Assembly (NCBI GenBank): GCA_014799925.1
Contig: JAAVHC010000024.1
Location: 1 to 44,041 of the forward strand
Direction of reading: 5' to 3'
DNA: 44,041 nt
Source of the DNA: Oscillibacter sp.
GTDB taxonomy: Bacteria > Bacillota > Clostridia > Oscillospirales > Oscillospiraceae
Shown here piece by piece: positions 14,486 through 20,974 of this stretch (position 1 is the stretch's first letter; every line of letters begins with the position of its first letter). Both the position numbers and the translations under genes were made by a program. Under the pieces are notes generated by a model that saw only the letters and a program-made list of their open reading frames with translations, was not told the DNA's origin and did not search any database.

Positions 14486-15516
14486 ATTGCGCGAACAAGT
14501 CCACCGCGTTGTACGCGACTCCCTTTTCCAAAGCCTACTGGAAAGACGCCGCCGCGGAGCTCAGGGACACCCGGATGCTGGTGTTCGCGGCGCTGATGAT
14601 CGCGCTGCGGGTGGCCCTCAAGAGCCTGGGCATTCCCATCGCCGCCGATCTGAAGATCAACGTCGCCTTCTTCGTCAACGCGTTCGGCGCCATGGTTTTC
14701 GGCCCCGTGGTCGCCATTGTGGCCGCCGCCATCTCCGACACTCTGGGCTGCCTGCTGTTCCCCTCTGGAGCCTACTTTTTCCCCTTTATTTTCATTGAAA
14801 TTGCCGGGTCCCTGATTTTCGCCCTGTTCTTCTACCGGGCCAGGGTCACCGCCACCCGGGTGATTCTCTCCCGGTTCTGCATCGACTTTTTTGTCAACAT
14901 CGTGATGAACACCCCCATCATGTGGGTGTACTACAAGATGGTCCTGGGCAAGTCCTACGTCATCTTCCAGCTGCCCCGCATCATCAAGAATCTGGCGCTG
15001 TTCCCCCTGGAGTCCGTGCTGCTGACGCTGTTCCTGACGTTCATGATCCCCATTGCCAGGCGCTTCAAGCTGGTCTATGACAGCGGGGAGAACCTGAAAT
15101 TCCAGAAGCGGCAGGTTGTCCTGCTGGTGACGCTGTTCGTCATCGGCGTGGGCAGTGTGGGCGGCTACTATGTATACGACTACAATACCAAGAACCACGC
15201 CAGCGGTATGGCCGTCACGGAGGTGGCCGGCATCAACGCCGCCGTCGGCCGTCAGGCGGCCGGCGAGGGCCTGCTGGAGGACGGCCAGATTATTACCGTC
15301 AACAGGGTTTACAAGAAGCTGGGCGGCGATACCACGGTGGAGTTTACGATCTACCAGACGTCGGACGCCACCGACCTGAACGCGGTCTCCGGCTACCTGG
15401 ACAAGAACGCCAAAAAGGATGAAACCCTTACCGCGGCGGGTTCCGGCAGCGCCGTGCTGGTGAAGGGCAGCATCGGGGACGTCACCGGGCTGACCATTTC
15501 CGCGGCGGCGGAATAG
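14482..15516 (+). CDS. folT: Folate ECF transporter S component with C-terminal extracytoplasmic extension
   Basis: FolT is the membrane substrate-binding subunit of a folate ECF importer; the EcfA/A'/T energy module is not in this window. Residues about 1-205 are a standard FolT, with FSKAYWKDAAAELRDTRMLVFAALMIALR, LKINVAFFVNAFGAMVFGPV and the DTLGCLLFPSGAYFFPF loop. Typical FolT proteins stop near 170-200 residues. This one continues with a further TM segment (about 213-232, VVLLVTLFVIGVGSVGGYYV) and roughly 110 residues predicted outside, rich in T, G and A and without Cys. I chose GTG 14482 because of AAGGAGG 10 nt upstream. Regulation is by the THF riboswitch. No ATG competes near the conserved start. 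Confidence 0.93.
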   Translation: MNCANKSTALYATPFSKAYWKDAAAELRDTRMLVFAALMIALRVALKSLGIPIAADLKINVAFFVNAFGAMVFGPVVAIVAAAISDTLGCLLFPSGAYFFPFIFIEIAGSLIFALFFYRARVTATRVILSRFCIDFFVNIVMNTPIMWVYYKMVLGKSYVIFQLPRIIKNLALFPLESVLLTLFLTFMIPIARRFKLVYDSGENLKFQKRQVVLLVTLFVIGVGSVGGYYVYDYNTKNHASGMAVTEVAGINAAVGRQAAGEGLLEDGQIITVNRVYKKLGGDTTVEFTIYQTSDATDLNAVSGYLDKNAKKDETLTAAGSGSAVLVKGSIGDVTGLTISAAAE

Positions 15517-15607
15517 AACGGAACGCCCGGTCGGGAGGCTTCTGTCAAATCCACGCCGGCGTCAAACTTATGCAAGGATATTGTTAAATTTTTGTCACAG
15601 TTGACAC

Positions 15608-15635
15608 TTGAAAAAATTCCTGAATTTGCTATAAT
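15608..15635 (+). promoter_or_regulatory. Promoter of fhs
   Basis: TTGAAA (15608-15613), 16 nt, TATAAT (15630-15635) with an extended -10 TGC. A second TTGACA at 15601 is too far from the -10. The leader is about 160 nt. Confidence 0.78.
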
Positions 15636-15758
15636 TTTCACATAAACAGGGACGGACAGAAACCGGTCCGATTCTCTCCGCGGCGGGGCCGCGGAAATGA
15701 TTTTCGTTATTGGCGCCGGGGTAGCGGATGTATGGAAGCGCGGCGTCAAAATATAAAT

Positions 15759-15789
15759 TTTCCCGGGGGTGGTGAAATATCCCGGGAAA
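15759..15789 (+). promoter_or_regulatory. Hairpin next to the fhs ribosome binding site
   Basis: TTTCCCGGG (15759-15767) pairs with CCCGGGAAA (15781-15789), ending 1 nt before the AAGGAGG of fhs. A further CCGCGG/CCGCGG stem is at 15678-15694. The leader could influence translation, but it does not match the THF or ZTP riboswitch consensus. Confidence 0.5.
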
Positions 15790-15803
15790 CAAGGAGGATT
15801 CCT

Positions 15804-17615
15804 ATGGCAATCGAATTCAAGGACGGCAAGTACGTTGACCCGGAGACCGGGCGGGTGACCCTGGATCCCACCGAGTACAAGGACTGGCAGATCGCGGAGG
15901 AAGCGGAGCGCACCCTGCCCTCCGTGGATGAGTTCCGTGAGAAGCTGGGCCTTCTGCCTGATGAGATCATCCCCTACGGCAAGACTCCCAAGCTGGACTT
16001 CATCAAGATCATGAACCGCCTGAAGGACAAGCCCGACGGCAAGTTCATCGAGGTCACCGCCATCACCCCCACCCCCCTGGGCGAGGGCAAGAGCACCGTT
16101 TCCCTGGGCCTGGTCGAGGGCCTGGGCAAGATCGGCAAGAACGTGGGCGGCTGCCTGCGCCAGCCCTCCGGCGGACCCACCATGAACGTCAAGGGCACCG
16201 CCGCCGGCGGCGGCAACGCCCTGCTGATGCCCATGACCGAGTTCTCTCTGGGCCTCACCGGCGACATCAACGACATCATGAACGCCCACAACCTGGCCAT
16301 GGTGGCGCTGAACGCCCGTATGCAGCACGAGCGCAACTACGACGACGAGCAGCTGGCCAAGCGGGGCCTCAAGCGGCTGGACATCGACCCCAAGCGCGTG
16401 GAGATGGGCTGGGTCATGGACTTCTGCGCCCAGGGTCTGCGCAACATCATCATCGGCGTGGGCGGCAACAAGGACGGCTACCTGATGGAGTCCAAGTTCG
16501 GCATCGCCGTTGGCTCCGAGCTGATGGCCATCCTGGCCGTGGCGAAGGATCTGAAGGATCTGCGCGAGCGCATCGGCAAGATCGTGGTGGCCTACAACCG
16601 CAAGGGCGAGCCCGTGACCACCGAGGATCTGGAAGTGGCCGGCGCCATGACCGCCTGGATGCGCAACTGCATCAACCCCACCATGTGCTACACCGTGGAG
16701 CATCAGCCCATGCTGATCCACGCGGGCCCCTTCGCCAACATCGCCATCGGACAGTCCTCCGTCATCGGCGACCGGCTGGCCCTGAAGCTGTTTGATTACC
16801 ATGTTACCGAGTCCGGCTTCGCCGCCGACATCGGCTTTGAGAAGTTCTGGAACGTGAAGAGCCGCCTCAGCGGCCTGACCCCCAACGTGTCCGTGCTGGT
16901 GGCCACCATCCGCGCCCTGAAGATGCACGGCGGCGGCCCCACCGTGGTTGCCGGCCGTCCCCTGCCCGAGGAGTACACCAAGGAGAACCTGGAGCTGCTG
17001 GAGAAGGGCACCGAGAACCTGTTCCACCATGTGGAGACCATCAAGAAGTCCGGCATCGTCCCCGTGGTGTGCATCAACCAGTTCTACACCGACACCGAGG
17101 CGGAGATCGCCCTGCTGCGCCGTCTGTGCGCCGAGCGCGGCGTCCGCTGCGCCCTGAGCAATCACTGGCGTCTGGGCGGCGAGGGCGCCATTGAGCTGGC
17201 CGAGACCGTTGTGGACGCCTGCGAGGAGTCCAACGAGATCAAGTTCCTCTATCCTCTGGAGATGCCTCTGCGCCAGCGCGTGGAGATGATCGCCAAGGAA
17301 GTGTACGGCGCGGACGGCGTGGACTGGGCTCCTCTGGCTCTGGAGAAGGCCAAGCGCTTCGAGTCCGATCCCAAGTACGCGGACTACTGCACCATGATGG
17401 TCAAGACCCACCTGTCCCTGAGCCACGAGCCCAGCTGGAAGGGCGTGCCCAAGGGCTGGCGGCTGCCCATCCGGGACATCCTGGAGTACGGCGGCGCCAA
17501 GTTCCTGTGCCCCATGGCCGGCACGATTTCCATGATGCCCGGCACCAGCTCCGACCCGGCCTACCGCCGGATCGACGTGGACACCGAGACCGGCAAGGTC
17601 AGCGGCCTGTTCTGA
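15804..17615 (+). CDS. fhs: Formate--tetrahydrofolate ligase
   Basis: Fhs makes 10-formyl-THF from formate, THF and ATP, the entry of formate into one-carbon metabolism and the Wood-Ljungdahl methyl branch. The protein has 603 residues, longer than the common ~557, with an extra N-terminal ~60 residues. The P-loop is [10 protein letters not shown] (89-98). [20 protein letters not shown], the [12 protein letters not shown] region and the C-terminal [16 protein letters not shown] (near the usual MPGL end) are clear. ATG 15804 is preceded by AAGGAGG at 6 nt. The upstream in-frame ATG at 15732 lies in the structured leader. Codon use is strongly biased toward GGC, ACC and AAG, suggesting high expression. 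Confidence 0.97.
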   Translation: MAIEFKDGKYVDPETGRVTLDPTEYKDWQIAEEAERTLPSVDEFREKLGLLPDEIIPYGKTPKLDFIKIMNRLKDKPDGKFIEVTAITPTPLGEGKSTVSLGLVEGLGKIGKNVGGCLRQPSGGPTMNVKGTAAGGGNALLMPMTEFSLGLTGDINDIMNAHNLAMVALNARMQHERNYDDEQLAKRGLKRLDIDPKRVEMGWVMDFCAQGLRNIIIGVGGNKDGYLMESKFGIAVGSELMAILAVAKDLKDLRERIGKIVVAYNRKGEPVTTEDLEVAGAMTAWMRNCINPTMCYTVEHQPMLIHAGPFANIAIGQSSVIGDRLALKLFDYHVTESGFAADIGFEKFWNVKSRLSGLTPNVSVLVATIRALKMHGGGPTVVAGRPLPEEYTKENLELLEKGTENLFHHVETIKKSGIVPVVCINQFYTDTEAEIALLRRLCAERGVRCALSNHWRLGGEGAIELAETVVDACEESNEIKFLYPLEMPLRQRVEMIAKEVYGADGVDWAPLALEKAKRFESDPKYADYCTMMVKTHLSLSHEPSWKGVPKGWRLPIRDILEYGGAKFLCPMAGTISMMPGTSSDPAYRRIDVDTETGKVSGLF

Positions 17616-17620
17616 GTCCT

Positions 17621-17694
17621 GCCGGACGGGCAAATTCAAGTCTGAACTGCGCAGCCTGGCCGAGTTTGTCACCCGGTAACGGAATACGGGTTTT
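17621..17694 (+). other. Conserved intergenic element A downstream of fhs
   Basis: A roughly 74-nt segment similar to 19994-20063 after fchA. Shared blocks in the same order are CGGACG, ACTGCGC and CCCGGTAACG, then ACGG. ACCCG/CGGGT forms a small hairpin followed by TTTT. It may be an RNA motif, an attenuator or a protein site; no known class is recognised. Confidence 0.45.
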
Positions 17695-17749
17695 GATCGA
17701 GAGACGGTTTCCCGGTTTGTACGGCGTAAGCTGAGAAAGGATGGATGTG

Positions 17750-17887
17750 ATGAACATGACGGAAGTAGCCAGGCTTCTTCTTGGGTTACGGGCCGCCGGA
17801 TGGACGGATAAGGAAATCAATGACTTCATCCTTTATATAGGGACCGGAGAAGATCAGTATAAGCCTAAGCCGAAAACAGAGAGCTAA
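17750..17887 (+). CDS. Small 45-aa protein downstream of fhs
   Basis: The ORF encodes MNMTEVARLLLGLRAAGW and ends with NDFILYIGTGEDQYKPKPK, an acidic-then-basic small helical protein. The pattern looks like a real conserved Clostridia protein, with amphipathic helix and a GTGE turn, but I cannot name a function. ATG 17750 follows GAGAAAGG by about 9 nt. ATG 17741 in the same frame is too close to that site. A strong terminator (17894) follows, so fhs and this ORF probably form one transcript. Confidence 0.7.
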   Translation: MNMTEVARLLLGLRAAGWTDKEINDFILYIGTGEDQYKPKPKTES

Positions 17888-17893
17888 TGCTAT

Positions 17894-17924
17894 CCCGGCG
17901 GCGGGACCCGCCGCCGGGGTTTTT
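17894..17924 (+). terminator. Terminator after fhs and the 45-aa ORF
   Basis: An 11-bp GC-rich stem (CCCGGCGGCGG and complement) with a 3-nt loop, followed by T5. Confidence 0.93.
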
Positions 17925-17995
17925 CTGTGTCCCCTGCGGAGACGGAGGCGTGCTTTTGCCGCCTGCGGGCGGCAGGACGGGGACGGGGGTTTACT

Positions 17996-18115
17996 TTGCG
18001 CCCGTGGCACGGTCTGGCTTCGTCTGAACCTGCTGCCGTCCGCTTCGGTCAGCGAAGCGTCTGTTTCGGCGTGGTGACTCCCGGCCCCTACCGTCCCGCT
18101 TTGGCGGACTCCCGG
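17996..18115 (+). repeat. Dispersed intergenic repeat R2, copy 2
   Basis: Similar over about 120 bp to 12930-13049. Its end (GGACTCCCGG) overlaps the last codons of the reverse-strand ORF at 18088-18357. A GCGTGCTTTT plus GCCGCC/GGCGGC hairpin module, also seen near the other repeats, sits just before it at 17949-17974. Confidence 0.75.
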
Positions 18116-18357
18116 AGCTCTAAAACCTCCAGCATCAGGGAGACCCCTAAACGGAAGCCCTCCCGGAAGTTGATAAACCCTTTGAAGTCCTCAGCCTTAC
18201 AAAGGTTGTCCCAATGGCGCTCGATGAACTCCGGGCCCATGGCTTCCTCGACTGCGTTGTAAAAGGTTCTTTCTTTGAGCCGCAGGGAGAATGGCATTCG
18301 CTTCATCGGATCAGCGTGGGTATAATTTTTGTTGTAGATGTCTTTCAGGATGCTCAT
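18088..18357 (-). CDS. DUF6809-like small protein
   Basis: This 89-aa protein begins SILKDIYNKNYTHADP and has an FINFREGFRLGVSLMLEVL C-terminal helix. That start-and-end layout (ILxDIYxGN ... FxxGFRLGxxxMxEV) is typical of the small DUF6809 family found near HTH regulators in Firmicutes. ATG 18357 follows AAGGAGG by 8 nt. The last residues (RESAKAGR) and the stop codon are encoded by repeat R2, so the original C-terminus may have been replaced. It is divergent from a HTH gene across a large dyad. Role unknown. Confidence 0.7.
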   Translation of the reverse strand: MSILKDIYNKNYTHADPMKRMPFSLRLKERTFYNAVEEAMGPEFIERHWDNLCKAEDFKGFINFREGFRLGVSLMLEVLELRESAKAGR

Positions 18358-18380
18358 GTTATGTGTCCTCCTTACAAAAT

Positions 18381-18410
18381 ATCTCTTTCCGGGATATCCC
18401 TAGAAGAGAT
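18381..18410. promoter_or_regulatory. 30-bp dyad operator between divergent genes
   Basis: ATCTCTT (18381-18387) and AAGAGAT (18404-18410) flank the perfect palindrome GGGATATCCC (18391-18400), all centred at 18395.5. In total 24 of 30 positions are symmetric. It lies between the DUF6809-like gene and the HTH gene and is the likely binding site of the HTH protein. Confidence 0.72.
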
Positions 18411-18445
18411 TATACCATCTAAATTACCGATGTCAAGGAGTTTTT

Positions 18446-18700
18446 ATGTTTTCTAAAGAATTATTTGCCCAACGAGTGCGCGAAGTCCGCAAGCTGCATG
18501 GCGAAACACAGAAGGCACTGGGCGACTGCATCGGTATGAAGGCAAACAACGTCAGTGAGATGGAGAGCGGGATAAAAGCAACCACCTCAGAAAAAATTGC
18601 CAGAATCTGCCGCCATTACCATGTTTCCGCCGACTATCTGCTGGGCCTTTCCGACGACCCGCAGGGCGGGTGTGAGCGGTGGACGGAGGAAGAAGAATGA
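18446..18700 (+). CDS. XRE-family HTH regulator
   Basis: The 84-aa protein is almost only a Cro/CI-type HTH domain, with FAQRVREVRKLHGETQKALG, the recognition region MKANNVSEMESGIKATT and the RICRHYHVSADYLLGLSD tail typical of HTH_3. ATG 18446 has AAGGAG 5 nt upstream. Its stop overlaps the next start (ATGA), so the two are coupled. It is divergent from 18357 across a dyad, suggesting autoregulation and control of the DUF6809-like gene. Confidence 0.9.
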   Translation: MFSKELFAQRVREVRKLHGETQKALGDCIGMKANNVSEMESGIKATTSEKIARICRHYHVSADYLLGLSDDPQGGCERWTEEEE

Positions 18701-19023
18701 TTTTATACCATGCTGTCCTTCCGGCGGAGAACCCTGCAAAGCTGGGTCAGTCTTTGAATATCCTTCTGGTGACGGAGAATCCGTCAGAGCAGGATGTAAG
18801 TCAGGTTGTCCGTTTTTATGGCAATCTTGGGGCCGGGTGGCGGGAGCTGATTGCGGAGGAGCGGGAGTTTCCGGCTTACAGTCACCCTCATCTCTATTTT
18901 AATATCCCGGCGGATCGGCTTTCGGCAGATTTCTGGGGGGAAGAGGTAGAGGAGCTGGCGATTGCGGCGGGGGATACGCCTCCCGGTCCAATGGAACAGG
19001 GTGTTCTGGTGTTTTTTGAGTAG
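18697..19023 (+). CDS. Hypothetical protein coupled to the HTH gene
   Basis: The 108-aa soluble protein (MILYHAVLPAENPAKLGQSL start; HPHLYFNIPADRLSADFWGEE, MEQGVLVFFE end) is acidic, with no TM segment. I do not recognise it. ATG 18697 overlaps the upstream TGA by the ATGA arrangement and GGAGG is 8 nt upstream, which decides the start over the in-frame ATG at 18679. It is probably a partner or downstream product of the regulator cassette. Repeats begin within 160 bp of its stop. Confidence 0.7.
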   Translation: MILYHAVLPAENPAKLGQSLNILLVTENPSEQDVSQVVRFYGNLGAGWRELIAEEREFPAYSHPHLYFNIPADRLSADFWGEEVEELAIAAGDTPPGPMEQGVLVFFE

Positions 19024-19181
19024 GCTTCGATAAAGGTGTGGGCCACCGGTCGATATCCGCCCGCCCAGCCGGCAGGGCAAGACGGAGAGTAACCGCAGGG
19101 CTTGCGGATCAACCAACAGGGCGCATCCGCCAACGCTTCGCCCTCTGACGGCCCAGGAGACTCCGCAGAACAGGCGGACCC

Positions 19182-19312
19182 CCAGGTCGTAGCGTAAAAA
19201 ACAACCCCCGTAGTTTTAAGGAGTCCAGAACCATGGGTTCTGGCGGCTTTTTGGGTACTTTTTGTCCGTACAAAAAGTACCCGCGGGGTCCGGGGCCGCG
19301 CAGGCCCCGGGG
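19182..19312 (+). repeat. Dispersed multi-hairpin element, copy 3
   Basis: CAGGTCGTAGCGTAAA, then an 8-bp stem CCAGAACC-ATG-GGTTCTGG (19225-19243), a CGGCTTTTT linker, a 13-bp stem with arm GGGTACTTTTTGT (19253-19282) and CCGGGGCC/GGCCCCGG (19290-19310). It has the same module order as copy 1 read in reverse. The stretch 19024-19181 shows no gene. Confidence 0.82.
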
Positions 19313-19369
19313 CAACGAATAGAAACAACTACCCCTTGCCCTGAAGGGGCAAAGAAAAGGAGTTTAACT

Positions 19370-19993
19370 ATGGATTTCGCACAAGCGAGTTGTACTGAAT
19401 TTGTAACGGTATTGGCCTCCAACGCCCCGGTTCCCGGCGGCGGCGGGGCCTCCGCCCTGGTGGGCGCCATCGGCACGGCCCTGGGCAACATGGTGGGCTC
19501 TCTCACCGTGGGCAAGAAGAAGTACGCCGACGTGGAGGAGGAGATCATCGCCCTCAAGGCCAGATGCGACCAGCTCCAGAAGGACCTGCTGGACCAGATC
19601 GCCCTGGACGCCAAGGGCTTCGAGCCTCTGGCCAAGGCCTACGGCATTCCCAGGGACGACCCCAACCGGGACAGGATCCTGGAGGAGGCAACCATCCTTG
19701 CCTGCCATGTGCCCGTGAAGATCATGGAGCTGTGCTGTGACTCCCTGGAAGCCATCCGGGTTTTCGCGGAGAAGGGCAGCCGTCTGGCGGTCAGCGACGC
19801 GGGCTGCGGCGCGGTGTGCGTCAAGGCGGCCCTGCAGGCCGCGTCCCTCAACGTGTTCATCAATACCAAGACCCTCCAAAACCGGGAGCTGGCCGAGGAG
19901 ATGAACGCCAAGTGCCTGGGGATGCTGGACAAGTACTGCGCCATGGCCGACGAGATTTTCGAGACCGTCAAGAGCGGATTCTTCAAGTCCTAG
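19370..19993 (+). CDS. fchA: Methenyltetrahydrofolate cyclohydrolase
   Basis: FchA hydrolyses 5,10-methenyl-THF to 10-formyl-THF (reversible), linking Fhs to FolD. The 207-aa protein is of the formiminotransferase-cyclodeaminase C-terminal family. It has VPGGGGASALVGAIGTALGNMVGSLT and KKKYADVEEEI, the catalytic/folate-binding start, then a helical bundle ending FINTKTLQNRELAEEM. ATG 19370 has AAAAGGAG upstream, and a TTGCCC/GGGGCAA hairpin lies just before that site. It is followed by intergenic element B and folD. Cyclodeaminase activity is less likely because no histidine-degradation genes are near. Cytosolic. Confidence 0.93.
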   Translation: MDFAQASCTEFVTVLASNAPVPGGGGASALVGAIGTALGNMVGSLTVGKKKYADVEEEIIALKARCDQLQKDLLDQIALDAKGFEPLAKAYGIPRDDPNRDRILEEATILACHVPVKIMELCCDSLEAIRVFAEKGSRLAVSDAGCGAVCVKAALQAASLNVFINTKTLQNRELAEEMNAKCLGMLDKYCAMADEIFETVKSGFFKS

Positions 19994-20063
19994 GCGGACG
20001 TCCAATCCGAGACTATACTGCGCGGTGTGTCCGGGTCTGCCGCCCGGTAACGAAAACACGGCT
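19994..20063 (+). other. Conserved intergenic element B between fchA and folD
   Basis: About 70 nt beginning right after the fchA stop and ending about 35 nt before folD. It aligns with 17621-17694 through CGGACG, ACTGCGC and CCCGGTAACG. CCGGG/CCCGG (about 20031-20047) can form a hairpin. No known motif class is recognised. Confidence 0.45.
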
Positions 20064-20097
20064 CTAACTTATGAGTAATTGAAAAGAGGATAATGCA

Positions 20098-20958
20098 ATG
20101 GCGAAACAGCTTTTAGGAAAAGAAGTCAACGCGGCGCTGAACGAGCGCATCATTGCCGACTGCGAGGCCGTGAAGGCCCGGGGCGTAACCCCCACGCTGG
20201 CCATTGTCCGCTGCGGCGAGCGGCCCGACGATCTCAGCTATGAGCGGGGCGCCGCCAAGCGGGCCGAGACCCTGGGCGTGGCGGTGGAGAAGTTCGTGCT
20301 CCCCGAGGACGTGAGCAAGGAGGAGCTTCTCAAGGTCATCGACGACATCAACGCCAACGACAAGATTCACGGCGTGCTGATGTTCCGTCCCCTGCCCAAG
20401 CATCTCAAGGCCGACCAGGATGAGATCAGCAACCGCCTGGACCCCCGCAAGGACGTGGACGGCATGACCGACCTCTCCAACGCCGGCGTCTTCATGGGCA
20501 AGCAGCTGGGCTTCGCCCCCTGCACCCCCGCCGCCTGCATGGAGATTCTGGCCCACTACGGCATTGACTGCACCGGCAAGAAGGCGGTGGTGATCGGCCG
20601 CAGCCTGGTGGTGGGCAAGCCCCTGGGCATCATGCTCATGGGGAAGAACGCCACCGTCACCACCTGCCATACCCGCACCAGGGACGTGCCCGCCGTGACG
20701 CGGGAGGCCGACATTCTGGTTTCCGCCGCCGGCGTGCTGAAGAGCCTGACCAAGGACTACGTCCGCCCCGGCCAGATCGTCATCGACGTGTCCATCAACT
20801 GGGACGAGGAAAAGGGCGGCATCGCGGGCGACGCGGTGTATGAGGAGGTGGAGCCCATTGTGGAGGCCATCACGCCCGTGCCCGGCGGCGTGGGCGCCGT
20901 CACTACTTCCGTGCTGATTGGGCACGTGGTGGAGGCGGCCAGGCGCACCCTTGGATGA
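20098..20958 (+). CDS. folD: Methylenetetrahydrofolate dehydrogenase (FolD), cyclohydrolase residues changed
   Basis: FolD oxidises 5,10-methylene-THF with NAD(P)+ and in most bacteria also has cyclohydrolase activity. The 286-aa protein has the family Rossmann half (VVIGRSLVVGKPLGIML; PVPGGVGAVTTSVL). In E. coli numbering the cyclohydrolase Lys56 (YxxxK) aligns with Ala52 here (SYERGAAK) and Gln98 (VQLPLP) with Phe96 (MFRPLP), while Asp121 (DVDG) is kept. This suggests a dehydrogenase-only enzyme partnered by the adjacent FchA. ATG 20098 follows AAAAGAGGA. It is followed 16 bp later by the DUF1576 gene. Confidence 0.95.
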   Translation: MAKQLLGKEVNAALNERIIADCEAVKARGVTPTLAIVRCGERPDDLSYERGAAKRAETLGVAVEKFVLPEDVSKEELLKVIDDINANDKIHGVLMFRPLPKHLKADQDEISNRLDPRKDVDGMTDLSNAGVFMGKQLGFAPCTPAACMEILAHYGIDCTGKKAVVIGRSLVVGKPLGIMLMGKNATVTTCHTRTRDVPAVTREADILVSAAGVLKSLTKDYVRPGQIVIDVSINWDEEKGGIAGDAVYEEVEPIVEAITPVPGGVGAVTTSVLIGHVVEAARRTLG

Positions 20959-20974
20959 TGGGGGGCGGTGCAAG

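Noticed and set aside
15640-15803. ZTP or THF riboswitch upstream of fhs
   Set aside because: The leader has hairpins, but the conserved THF blocks and the ZTP CCGCCTGGGCA box are not found.
15393-17672. 759-aa reverse frame over fhs
   Set aside because: Shadow of the strongly biased fhs codons; low-complexity product without family features.
17641-17700. tRNA-like sequence after fhs
   Set aside because: GCC-GAG-like pieces recall a D arm, but no acceptor stem or T arm can be drawn; the similarity to 19994-20063 explains it better.
17758-17775. Glutamine-riboswitch-like GACGGAAGTAG
   Set aside because: Lies in the coding frame of the 45-aa protein and other parts of that motif are missing.
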